Assembly (NCBI RefSeq): GCF_002295115.1
Contig: NZ_NSFV01000023.1
Span: 1 to 46,722, forward strand
Length of the DNA stretch: 46,722 bases
Direction: 5' to 3'
From: Mesorhizobium sp. WSM4311
Lineage (GTDB): Bacteria; Pseudomonadota; Alphaproteobacteria; Rhizobiales; Rhizobiaceae
The position numbers were made by a program, and so were the translations under genes. Shown here in pieces: positions 33,271 to 41,230 of this stretch. How positions within the stretch are numbered: the stretch's first letter is position 1; every line of letters begins with the position of its first letter. The notes below the pieces were generated by a model, which ran no database searches, was not told the origin of the DNA, and was given only the letters and a program-made list of their open reading frames with translations.

Positions 33271-34188
33271 ATGCGTTTCAAAGGACTTGATCTAAATCTC
33301 CTCGTTGTGCTCGACGCACTCCTGACGGAGCGTAATCTCTCGGCGGCGGCACGCAGGATTAACCTGAGTCAGCCCGCCATGAGTGCGGCCGTCGCCCGAC
33401 TGCGCGATTATTTCCGCGATGAACTGTTTACGATAAGAGGTCGCGAAAGATTTCTAACCCCGCGTGCGGCAGCATTTGCCCCCGCAGTTCGCGACGCTCT
33501 CCAGCACATCCAGTGCTCGATTATTTCTTCGGATCCGTTTGACCCAGCTCGAGCCGATCGCCTCTTCAGGATCATTCTTTCCGATTTCGTCACGCTCGTG
33601 TTTTTCGAAAAGCTTGTGGAGCGTATTTCACGGGAAGCCCCCGCCGTCAGCTTCGAACTGCTGCCTGTCGACGATAGCCCCGATGAGCTTCTCCGGCGCG
33701 GTGACGTCGATTTTCTAATTCTACCGGATATGTTCACGTCGAGTGTGCATTCAAGCGTTGCGCTGTTTGACGAGAAGCTCGTGTGCGTAGGCTGTCCCAC
33801 AAACAAGCAGCTGCCACAGCAGCTTACATTCGAGAGATACATGTCGATGAGGCACGTCGCGGTCAGGTTCGGGCGTACGATGAAGCCGTCTATCGAGGAA
33901 TGGTTTTTGCTTGAGCATGGCCTTAAGAGACGTGTCGAGGTCGCCGTGCAGGGCTTCAGCATGATTCCACCTATGGTGTCCGGCACAGCTCGTATAGCGA
34001 CCATGCCCTTACGGCTGGTCAGGCATTTCGAAAAAACGTTCCCCCTGCGGGTTATCGAACTTCCGCTGCCATTTCCCACATTCACCGAGACCCTCCAATG
34101 GCCGGCCCTCCACAATAGCGATCCGGCAAGCATCTGGATGCGGGAGATAATGATACAGGAGGCATCTCGGATGGCTGCCCCGCTGTGA
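33271..34188 (+). CDS. nodD: NodD, LysR-type flavonoid-responsive activator
   Basis: The 305-residue regulator begins MRFKGLDLNLLVVLDALLTE, the NodD N-terminus, with the LysR helix-turn-helix at about 18-45 (NLSAAARRINLSQPAMSAAVARLRDYF) and an effector domain behind it. It binds nod boxes and, with plant flavonoids, activates nod operons. I use the ATG at 33271; the longer frame from 33229 overlaps the nod box. It is the only intact nodD here, with three 5' relics elsewhere in the window. It converges on the TIM-barrel gene. The nodD-nod box-nodA linkage is broken; nodA lies 10 kb away. Confidence 0.96.
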   Translation: MRFKGLDLNLLVVLDALLTERNLSAAARRINLSQPAMSAAVARLRDYFRDELFTIRGRERFLTPRAAAFAPAVRDALQHIQCSIISSDPFDPARADRLFRIILSDFVTLVFFEKLVERISREAPAVSFELLPVDDSPDELLRRGDVDFLILPDMFTSSVHSSVALFDEKLVCVGCPTNKQLPQQLTFERYMSMRHVAVRFGRTMKPSIEEWFLLEHGLKRRVEVAVQGFSMIPPMVSGTARIATMPLRLVRHFEKTFPLRVIELPLPFPTFTETLQWPALHNSDPASIWMREIMIQEASRMAAPL

Positions 34189-34236
34189 ACCCACGGAAAA
34201 TTCAGGCGCACCTATAGTCACTACTCCTGTCACCAT

Positions 34237-35040
34237 CTACTTTGACGACAATAGCCCTCGCCGGATAAAGTCGATGCTGGCGGCAAGTGCGCCTGCGAGA
34301 TCGTCCAGAGAATGGACTTCCTCGACCAGCTCGAATGAGAAAGGTCCCGCGTAGCCGCCATCCAGCAGCGCCTGAATCTGGCTGCCATTGTCGGAACCTG
34401 CAAGAAAGCGATCGGGGTAAATCCAGAAGGTCGGGTCGTTTACGCTTGAAATGTGCACCAGGCCGGTAAGCTCGCAGAACAGGCATGTCTCCCCGGCCAG
34501 GGTGTGGTGGAACGTGTCGTGCACGAGGCGAAAGACGGACTGGCCATCAACCGCGGCAACGGCCTCGGCCGCTTCCTTCTTTGATCGAAGCGAGCAGGTT
34601 CGGAAACCCAGCGGCTCGATGAGACCGATCAGACCCCGCGACTGGAGGATTGGCTTGATCTCGTTTAGAGCGAAACGAAGATTGTCCTGGCGCTCGCTAT
34701 TGGTGGGCCACGAGCTGCGGTTGGCCGGCACCAACACGAGCGTCTCCGCCCCGCACGCCGTCGCATAATCGGCGAGGTTGCTTGCCTCGGCCTGACGCGT
34801 TGGAGTCCAGTCGTTGAACCGCTGCAAGGCGTTGACAGAGATGATCGTGACGCCCGCTTCGGTAGCGGCCAACCGAACGTCCGCAGCCGGAATGCCGCGT
34901 GCGACAGGATTGCTGAAATGAGGGTAACGGATTTGGACGTCGGTCAGGCCTTGGTCACGGGCAAGCGCGAAAAGCGCACTGACGTCAAGGCGGGGCGCCG
35001 CCATGTGATCGAGTGCAAAGCGGGGCGATACCTGGCGCAT
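34237..35040 (-). CDS. TIM-barrel sugar isomerase/epimerase (IolE/IolI-like)
   Basis: The 267-residue protein belongs to the AP-endonuclease-2/xylose-isomerase-like TIM-barrel group: FALARDQGLTDVQIRYPH near the start, TIISVNALQRFND, ETLVLVPANRSS, GLIGLIEPLGF (metal-site Glu), RLVHDTFHH and VHISSVNDPTFW. Such enzymes isomerise sugars, inososes or hydroxypyruvate with a divalent metal. I chose the ATG at 35040 with GGAAGGAAAG upstream; the frame also extends to 35118. It lies 164 bp after the LacI regulator, same strand, behind a double palindrome shared with nifA. It may make or remove the ligand of that regulator. The exact substrate is unknown. Confidence 0.82.
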   Translation of the reverse strand: MRQVSPRFALDHMAAPRLDVSALFALARDQGLTDVQIRYPHFSNPVARGIPAADVRLAATEAGVTIISVNALQRFNDWTPTRQAEASNLADYATACGAETLVLVPANRSSWPTNSERQDNLRFALNEIKPILQSRGLIGLIEPLGFRTCSLRSKKEAAEAVAAVDGQSVFRLVHDTFHHTLAGETCLFCELTGLVHISSVNDPTFWIYPDRFLAGSDNGSQIQALLDGGYAGPFSFELVEEVHSLDDLAGALAASIDFIRRGLLSSK

Positions 35041-35137
35041 TGCTTGACTTTCCTTCCATGAAGCGCGGCTGCCATTTCGGCATCCGGCTTCTTTCAAGAC
35101 GGAACCACGCCGGTTCACAGATCGGACAGAGACGGCC

Positions 35138-35201
35138 GAGTCAATCGAGCTTTCCTTTCATCGGTGAAAGGAAAATGGGCGCTCATGATAGAAATCCATC
35201 A
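35138..35201 (-). promoter_or_regulatory. Double palindrome upstream of the TIM-barrel gene (candidate FixV operator)
   Basis: GAGTCAATCGAGCT (35138-35151) overlaps a perfect palindrome with 10-bp arms TTTCCTTTCA/TGAAAGGAAA and loop TCGG (35151-35174), followed by TGATAGAAATCCATCA (35186-35201), an imperfect dyad. The layout repeats that at 28176-28240 upstream of nifA. It ends 3 bp from the regulator's stop codon. Confidence 0.7.
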
Positions 35202-35204
35202 AGG

Positions 35205-36266
35205 TCAAATATTTTCCGGAAGATAAATGTCGAACGGCAGAAATGTCTGCCCCGGGCTCTCCGCGACGCCGGCTTTGATGGCCCGCTCCATTGCCATTAT
35301 CAGCTCCTGGCAAAGTCGGCGCATTGGCGTGCCGACCGCCATCGTCAAGATGTCATCCGCAAGCGCCCCACGTGACTGCGGCGTCATTTCACTCACGATC
35401 GCGACGAGATCCTGACCGCTCCCCTCTTCTCGGAGCGCGGAAATTGCCCCCTCTATCCCCCCGCCGGCCATATAGAAGCCGACGAGCTCTGGTTCCCGCT
35501 GCATAAGATCCAGCAATTTTTCGTAAGTGAGCTGCCGTTCATCAAGGTTCACGAGCGCATCAAGCACCTCGAATTTTGGCGCGTTCTCACGAAAATACGC
35601 ACGAAAGGCCGTTTCCCGCGTCGCATGCGCCTGGAAGCGATGGCTTCCGACAAACACCGCCACCTTGCCGGGCCGTTTTGCGGCCTTGGAAAACACCCAA
35701 GCGGCAGTCCGTCCGACCTTGCTGTTGTTGAGGCCGATGTAGCCCTCGCGCACGCCATCGGCGAAGTCGGATAGCAGCGAAAATACCGGGATACCTTTCG
35801 CCTTGAGCTCCTCGACTGATGCTGTGATTTTCGGGTGATCGGCCGCCACCATGGCGATCGCCTGGCAGCGGCTCCCAAGGTCCTTAAGAAGCGGGAGCAG
35901 GTCACGCGGCAAATGTGACTGCGCGAACTCGATGATCGGAAGGCCGTGGAAGGATTTAGCCATACTGACCGACTCTTCGATCTTGCGAGCGAAATCTTGG
36001 TAGAAATCGTGGGTAGGTTTTCTCAAGATGAAGCCCAGCTTGTAGTGCGGCAGGTGCTGCTGCAAGCGCTGTTTGATGAGACCGGCAGCATGATAGCCGA
36101 TCGCGTGCGCGGCCGCATGGACCCGCTGGGCGGTCTCCTCTCGCACCGGAAGGCGGACGTTCAGAACCCGATCGACTGTTGCTACGCTGACTCCGGCTTC
36201 GCGGGCGAGATCGGCTATTGTGACGCGCTTTCCCCTAGCGATTCTGATCGGCCGGTCCTCCATCAT
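35205..36266 (-). CDS. fixV: LacI/GalR-family regulator, FixV candidate
   Basis: The 353-residue regulator has a LacI-type helix-turn-helix and hinge at 15-40 (VTIADLAREAGVSVATVDRVLN) and a periplasmic-binding-protein-like ligand domain (YKLGFILRKPTHDFYQDFARK onward). I use the ATG at 36266 because it puts the helix-turn-helix at the N-terminus as usual; the frame reaches 36359. M. loti R7A FixV is a LacI/GalR regulator that activates nifA2, perhaps with an inositol derivative. This gene fits it: an IolE-like gene follows, and that gene and nifA share a double palindrome. The name is by context and memory, not alignment. An ordinary sugar repressor is the alternative. Confidence 0.72.
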   Translation of the reverse strand: MMEDRPIRIARGKRVTIADLAREAGVSVATVDRVLNVRLPVREETAQRVHAAAHAIGYHAAGLIKQRLQQHLPHYKLGFILRKPTHDFYQDFARKIEESVSMAKSFHGLPIIEFAQSHLPRDLLPLLKDLGSRCQAIAMVAADHPKITASVEELKAKGIPVFSLLSDFADGVREGYIGLNNSKVGRTAAWVFSKAAKRPGKVAVFVGSHRFQAHATRETAFRAYFRENAPKFEVLDALVNLDERQLTYEKLLDLMQREPELVGFYMAGGGIEGAISALREEGSGQDLVAIVSEMTPQSRGALADDILTMAVGTPMRRLCQELIMAMERAIKAGVAESPGQTFLPFDIYLPENI

Positions 36267-36541
36267 CCGGTGCGCTCCCGCGACGGCTTGGGGCGGCAAG
36301 CTGAAATAGTTCCCCCACCCCGCGGATAGCGCATTCGACGAACAGCGCTCCATGCGCACCCAGATGAGTCTCCGTGAACCGTTCGTTTGCTTAGGGGCTT
36401 CATGGTGTTGTATTACTCACTGCGTTAGTACTCTATTTCCAGCGCTCTTTGGAGGCTGGCAATTCGACTGTTGTGTCAAGGCCGCTACTTACACGTCGCG
36501 CTGTTGCGATCTTGCTTGCGGGGAGCCAGTTTGATGTAACC

Positions 36542-37828
36542 CTAACCGCGGAAAGCGGTTTCCATCCGTGACTGGTCCAATTCGCCTTCCCAGCGAGCGA
36601 CAACGAGCGATGCCACCGCATTACCGACTAAATTCGTCAGCGCGCGGCATTCCGACATGAAGCGGTCCACGCCAAGAATTAGAGCCATTCCGGCAACGGG
36701 AACACTCGGCACGACAGAGAGAGTAGCGGCCAATGTGATGAAGCCGGCGCCGGTGACGCCTGCCGCACCCTTCGAGGAAAGCATCGCAATTAGCAGCAGG
36801 AGGATCTGATCGGCAATTGACAAATCTGTGTTCGTCGCCTGGGCGATGAAGAGGGCGGCGATCGTCATGTAGATATTGGTACCGTCCAGATTGAATGAGT
36901 ATCCAGTAGGGATGACGAGACTTACGACCGAACGGGCGGCGCCGGCCTTCTCCATCTTCTCCATTAGCGAGGGCAGCGCGGCCTCCGAGGAGGACGTTGC
37001 CAGGACAAGCAGCAGCTCGTCCTTGATGTAGCGGACGAGAGAAAAGATCGAGAAGCCGTTGTAGCGGCAGACCGCGCCGAGAACCCCGAACACGAAGAGG
37101 AAGGCGGTAAGATAGAACGTCGCGACCAGTATCGCGAGGTTGGCCACCGAACCGATTCCGTATTTGCCGATCGTAAAGGCCATTGCGCCGAAGGCGCCGA
37201 TGGGTGCAGCCTTCATCAGAATGCCGACGAGCTTAAAAATGGGGGCGGTAAGCGCCTGGAGAAAGGTAACGACCGGCCTGCTCGTCTCTCCGGTCATCGC
37301 CAAAGCAATGCCGAACAGGACCGAGAAGAACAGGACTTGCAGGATGTCGCCTTCCGCGAAGGCACTGGCAATCGTTGACGGGATGATGTTCATCAGGAAG
37401 CTGGTCACGGACTGCTCGTGAGCCGTGGCCACATAGCCCTTAACGGCTTGGACATCGAGCGAGGCCGGATCGATGTTGAGGCCGGCGCCAGGTTGAACGA
37501 TATTCGCGACAATCAGTCCGACAACGAGTGCAAGTGTCGAGAAGGTGAGGAAATAAACCATCGCCTTGGCGGCAACTCGGCCGACCTTCTGCAGATCGCT
37601 CATGCCGGCAATGCCGGTCGCAATTGTCAGGAAGATGACAGGTGCGATAATCATCTTGACGACTTTGATGAAGGCATCGCCGAGCGGCTTCAGGCTCTGG
37701 CCGGTTTCCGGATAGAGGTAGCCAATTGCGGCTCCCAGGACTATGGCGGCAAGCACCTGCACGTAGGTCCGGGCAAAATGGGGCTTGCGGGGCGCTGCGA
37801 TCGCGCGGGGGACTCTTGGAACCAACAC
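36542..37828 (-). CDS. dctA: DctA, C4-dicarboxylate:cation symporter
   Basis: The 428-residue inner-membrane carrier has the DAACS family features: YVQVLAAIVLGAAIGYLYPE, FIKVVKMIIAPVIFLTIATG, the Ser-rich hairpin LLVLATSSSEAALPSLMEKM, VIPTGYSFNLDGTNIYMTIA, and SSKGAAGVTGAGFI. It imports malate, succinate and fumarate, the bacteroid carbon supply. The start is GTG with GGGAGAG just upstream. A consensus sigma-54 promoter lies 85 bp upstream. No dctB/dctD regulatory pair is in the window. It lies between fixV and nodH on the minus strand, about 180 bp from fixV. Confidence 0.94.
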   Translation of the reverse strand: MLVPRVPRAIAAPRKPHFARTYVQVLAAIVLGAAIGYLYPETGQSLKPLGDAFIKVVKMIIAPVIFLTIATGIAGMSDLQKVGRVAAKAMVYFLTFSTLALVVGLIVANIVQPGAGLNIDPASLDVQAVKGYVATAHEQSVTSFLMNIIPSTIASAFAEGDILQVLFFSVLFGIALAMTGETSRPVVTFLQALTAPIFKLVGILMKAAPIGAFGAMAFTIGKYGIGSVANLAILVATFYLTAFLFVFGVLGAVCRYNGFSIFSLVRYIKDELLLVLATSSSEAALPSLMEKMEKAGAARSVVSLVIPTGYSFNLDGTNIYMTIAALFIAQATNTDLSIADQILLLLIAMLSSKGAAGVTGAGFITLAATLSVVPSVPVAGMALILGVDRFMSECRALTNLVGNAVASLVVARWEGELDQSRMETAFRG

Positions 37829-38217
37829 CGTTTCTCTCTCCCTGACCGGATCGGGGTGGGGGCTCCTCCTTCTCCCATGCTGCGCTCCGGTCGAGCGCTG
37901 CTGTCATCTCGGAGCAAGCGCCGTGCCAACTGGAGGCCTGTCCCGTCCAGCGAGATTGGTGCGGGTTGCGCACTGGAACCCTCCACCTTTGCCGGAATTT
38001 GCACTCAAGGCTCGCCAAAGATCGCGTCTGAAGAAGTGCTTCGCCAGAGAGGGAATTGACCAGGTCGCCTTGCGGCCGTGTCTTTGATGTCTGCCGCAGA
38101 TCGACTGCCGGCCGATATCTCTGTCGTCTTGGTGACTTTGGTTTGTCAGTTTTGCGACGGAATGCGCGCAAACTGCAGGATATCCTACACGCCCATCAGA
38201 GCACGCGGTACAAGCGA
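37829..38217. other. Regulatory gap upstream of dctA
   Basis: This 389-bp gap lies between the nodH end and dctA. It holds the dctA sigma-54 promoter (37913-37928) and a near-NifA site (TGT-N10-ACG, 38144-38159). No gene is recognised. Confidence 0.6.
37913..37928 (-). promoter_or_regulatory. Consensus sigma-54 promoter of dctA
   Basis: The minus strand reads TGGCACGGCGCTTGCT, matching TGGCACRN4TTGCW at every defined base. Transcription would start near 37902, about 75 bp before the GTG. Known rhizobial dctA promoters use sigma-54 with DctD; NifA could also act if the weak site at 38144-38159 is real. Confidence 0.88.
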
Positions 38218-38979
38218 TTAAGCGTAGGAGCGCATTGAATCTCCGAGGTCAAAAAATCTTGAATAAGGTCCCCGTGCGAAGTGAATCCGCAACTCGTCAA
38301 AGTTCTCCACCGTTTGATCCAGCGGTCGCGTTTCCTGGCGCTGCAGGATGGCGTTATCTGATGGCTCAAGCGCTGGAACGCCCAGGAAATCCCAAACCGC
38401 TCCCAGGCATTGGGCAGGTTCGTGAAGTAGGCTCTCGTATTCCATTACAAGCAGGTTGGTCGACGTGAAGGAGTCCATAACGCGAGCGTGAAAATCGTCG
38501 GCGGCTTTGAAATAAGCCTCACAGTCGGCGATTGACAACCTGACGCTCGGTGGCCGAGCGGTATCGTTGTCCCAGCTGAACTTCAGCCAGTGACCGCTTT
38601 CCCTGGCCTGCACAAAGGATCGGAGCGATTCCAATACGTTTCGGCGAACAACAAGGATGACCTTGAGTGCTGGCCAACGAGCCAGTTCCGCAAAGAATGC
38701 GGGACGCTCGCGAAACTGAGGTTCATTGATCTTGCATCCAAGATGCGTCACATTCTTGTAGTCGCGCATAGGGCAGCGCACATAGGCAAGCTCAAGAAGC
38801 TCGCGATCCGTGCCTAGCAGGCGATCAGTGCTGGGCCAATTGGGATCATATTCGTTTAGCAACTCACCGTTACTCAAAACGGTCGGATGCTCGTTTAGCA
38901 ATTCTTCTAAATAGTGTGTTCCGGTCCTTGGCATAGCAAGGATCACAAAAGGCTCAAGAGTTGCTTCGTTGTGGGTCAT
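38218..38979 (-). CDS. nodH: NodH, Nod-factor sulfotransferase
   Basis: The 253-residue enzyme matches NodH: FVILAMPRTGTHYLEELLNE near residues 11-30 (the PRTGTHY loop binds the 5'-phosphosulfate of PAPS), NGELLNEYDPNWP, LGCKINEPQFRERPAFFAEL, and ETRPLDQTVENFDELRIHFA near the end. It transfers sulfate from PAPS to C-6 of the reducing-end glucosamine, a host-range determinant for alfalfa-type and some other legumes. nodP/nodQ, which make PAPS, are not in the window. I use the ATG at 38979, as the longer frame starts at TTG. It follows nodJ, with a small ORF between that ends 15 bp upstream. Confidence 0.94.
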   Translation of the reverse strand: MTHNEATLEPFVILAMPRTGTHYLEELLNEHPTVLSNGELLNEYDPNWPSTDRLLGTDRELLELAYVRCPMRDYKNVTHLGCKINEPQFRERPAFFAELARWPALKVILVVRRNVLESLRSFVQARESGHWLKFSWDNDTARPPSVRLSIADCEAYFKAADDFHARVMDSFTSTNLLVMEYESLLHEPAQCLGAVWDFLGVPALEPSDNAILQRQETRPLDQTVENFDELRIHFARGPYSRFFDLGDSMRSYA

Positions 38980-38994
38980 TGCATGTGTATCCAA

Positions 38995-39225
38995 CTAAAT
39001 AATGGCCGCGACGGTCTGTGGACGCGCACAAGAAGCTTGGCTGCTATCGATTGAACGCTCCGGGTGGGTCCGCGCCTCACCATCCAGCCTGTTCTTCGAG
39101 GTGTGGTCGCGAAGCTGGGCGGGTGCCTGCAGCGGCTGGGTGGCGCCCGGCTTCGGCGTTGTACCACTCGCGATTCCTAGCATACGCATGCCTCCGGGCC
39201 GCTGTGGGCAGTTTGCATCCGGCAT
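38995..39225 (-). CDS. Small ORF between nodJ and nodH
   Basis: This 76-residue frame starts at an ATG with a very strong ribosome site (AGAAGGAGGTCC) just upstream and ends 15 bp before the nodH ATG on the same strand, so translation could be coupled to nodH. The product is Pro/Arg/Thr-rich and hydrophilic, with no family signature that I recognise. It could also be a leader of a lost gene. I treat it as a candidate. Confidence 0.4.
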   Translation of the reverse strand: MPDANCPQRPGGMRMLGIASGTTPKPGATQPLQAPAQLRDHTSKNRLDGEARTHPERSIDSSQASCARPQTVAAII

Positions 39226-39262
39226 TGCGGACCTCCTTCTGGTTAATGGGTGTAAGCAAGCG

Positions 39263-40051
39263 TCAACGCATTAGTCGTCGATGAAACAGTCCAGCCGACA
39301 GAAAAAAAGGCAATACAGCGAACATGCAAAGTGCGCCTATATGCAGCCCTACATTGTCGCCCAGGCGGCCGAGCATCACCGGACGGATTAGCTCGATAGA
39401 ATTCGCCAGGGGCGAGAAGGCCGCAATCTGCTGAAACACTCCTGGCAATTGGCCGACTGGAAAAACCGCGCCCGAAAGGAACAGCATGGGTGTGATGACA
39501 AGCGTCTGATAGAAAATAAAATAGTGATAACTGGGCGCGAGCGCGATGACGAGCATGGCCAGGCTCGCAAAGGCGAATCCGGTGAGAGCGACGACCGGTA
39601 GCACGTAGAGAACCGACGTCCACGCGGCATAACCTAGCGCGGCCGCAACAATCGCAATTGTCGTACCGGCCAGAAAAGCCTTTGTGGCTGCCCAGGTCAA
39701 TTCACCGAGAACGATGTCGCCGAGGGTAAGTTGTGTGTGCAGGATTGCTTCCCAAGTGCCCTGATCGCGCATTCGACCGAAAACCGCGTAAATTGTTTCG
39801 AAGGTTGATGCTGTCATCGCGCTCGTCGCAACCATGCCGGCTGCCAGAAAGGCGATGTAGGATGCACCTTCGATGCGGCCTACCAACAGTCCAAGGCCAG
39901 TGCCGAGCCCGAAAAGGTAAATCATCGGATCAGCAAGGGTGCCGAGCATTGAAGCAAATGCCACCTTCTTCCATGCCAGATGATTGCGGCGCCACACCGC
40001 CATCCAGTTCCAGGCGTTGGCGGGTAGAGCGGCCGCAAAACGTTCACCCAT
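39263..40051 (-). CDS. nodJ: NodJ, ABC-2 type permease for Nod-factor export
   Basis: The 262-residue inner-membrane protein starts MGERFAAALPANAWNWMAVW and has about six hydrophobic helices (LADPMIYLFGLGTGLGLLVG, ASYIAFLAAGMVATSAMTAS, and so on) as in ABC-2 permeases. RDQGTWEAILHTQL in the middle is the cytoplasmic loop that contacts the ATPase. Together with NodI it exports lipochitooligosaccharides. It starts 3 bp after nodI. Confidence 0.95.
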   Translation of the reverse strand: MGERFAAALPANAWNWMAVWRRNHLAWKKVAFASMLGTLADPMIYLFGLGTGLGLLVGRIEGASYIAFLAAGMVATSAMTASTFETIYAVFGRMRDQGTWEAILHTQLTLGDIVLGELTWAATKAFLAGTTIAIVAAALGYAAWTSVLYVLPVVALTGFAFASLAMLVIALAPSYHYFIFYQTLVITPMLFLSGAVFPVGQLPGVFQQIAAFSPLANSIELIRPVMLGRLGDNVGLHIGALCMFAVLPFFLSAGLFHRRLMR

Positions 40052-40054
40052 TGC

Positions 40055-40969
40055 TCACTTCTCCATCTCACGTCCGGTTAACCGCAAGAAAACGTCCTCC
40101 AGACTGGGTGGACGCTCTAGAATACGCAGACCCGCTCGACCGCGAAGCTGGATGCGCACATCCTCCGGCTCAGGCGCATAGCAAAAGAGCGTCTCGCCGC
40201 TTACCTCGACACGCTGAACGTACGGTCTGATCAGCGAAATCAGCTCCTGTGGATTACCGCCGAAGATCTCGATCACGTTGCACCCAATGTACTCGTCGAT
40301 CAGCGCATGAGGACTGCCCTCGGCGATCTTGCGTCCCCGCTCGAGAACACACAGCCGATCACAAAGCCGCTCAGCCTCTTCCATGAAATGGGTGGTCAAA
40401 ATGATCGTTTTTCCGCTCGCCAGCAGGAAACGAAGTCGCTCCCAGATCAGATGGCGGGCATGCGGGTCGAGGCCGGTCGTGGGCTCATCCATCACAAGCA
40501 ACTGGGGGTCGTTGATCAGAGCACGTGCCAGCGTCAGGCGCCGCTTCATCCCGCCGGATAGCAGGCCGACACGTGAATCCGCCTTGCTCTCAAGGCGAGC
40601 GAACTCGAGCAGCCGTGGGATGACGGCGTTGATCTCTCTTGTACTCATGCCGAAGTAGCGCCCGAACACCAACAGGTTCTCACGTACCGTAAATTCCAGG
40701 TCGAGATTGTCGAACTGCGGGACCACGCCTATGCCCTTGCGGGCCAAGCGGCTGCGTGCCGGCACTGGTAGACCGAGGACTGTTATATCACCCGCGTCAG
40801 GCCGGGTCATACCGAGGAGCATACGCGCAATCGTGCTCTTGCCTGCGCCGTTAGGCCCCAGCAGACCGAAGCACTCTCCCGATGCAACGGTGAAGGACAG
40901 CCCGTCCACAACGAGCTTGTTTCCGAATAATTTGGTTACGCCGGTAAGGTCGATTGCTACATTGGACAT
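40055..40969 (-). CDS. nodI: NodI, ABC-transporter ATPase for Nod-factor export
   Basis: The 304-residue ATPase has Walker A GPNGAGKST (38-46), the signature LLSGGMKRRLTLARAL, Walker B LLVMDEPTTGLD and the switch His in LTTHFMEEAERLC. It energises NodJ. The length is normal. It is separated from nodC by 261 bp, larger than usual in nodABCIJ operons; I recognise nothing in that gap. Confidence 0.95.
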   Translation of the reverse strand: MSNVAIDLTGVTKLFGNKLVVDGLSFTVASGECFGLLGPNGAGKSTIARMLLGMTRPDAGDITVLGLPVPARSRLARKGIGVVPQFDNLDLEFTVRENLLVFGRYFGMSTREINAVIPRLLEFARLESKADSRVGLLSGGMKRRLTLARALINDPQLLVMDEPTTGLDPHARHLIWERLRFLLASGKTIILTTHFMEEAERLCDRLCVLERGRKIAEGSPHALIDEYIGCNVIEIFGGNPQELISLIRPYVQRVEVSGETLFCYAPEPEDVRIQLRGRAGLRILERPPSLEDVFLRLTGREMEK

Positions 40970-41230
40970 GCGTCTATCTCAAGCGGAATGAGTCCGATTG
41001 GCCACCGGCAGCTTACTTGCGAATTCTGGTTCAGAGCAGGCCACCGCCTTGAGATGACACCTTTGGAAAGTCGCGGCCGGAGCGACGTGTGTATCGCTTC
41101 CGCCAAAGAATAACGTCAAGATGCCACGTGTCGCTTCCACATAGTCCCCGTTCTGACCATAGGTAACTCGACAAGCTTCACCCCGTGTCGACTGACACAA
41201 CTTACTCGGTCACTCGGCGCTGCAAGGCCG

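Noticed and set aside
40970..41230. nodS/nodU remnant in the nodC-nodI gap
   Set aside because: A minus-strand frame is open, but its translation shows no NodS or NodU motif.
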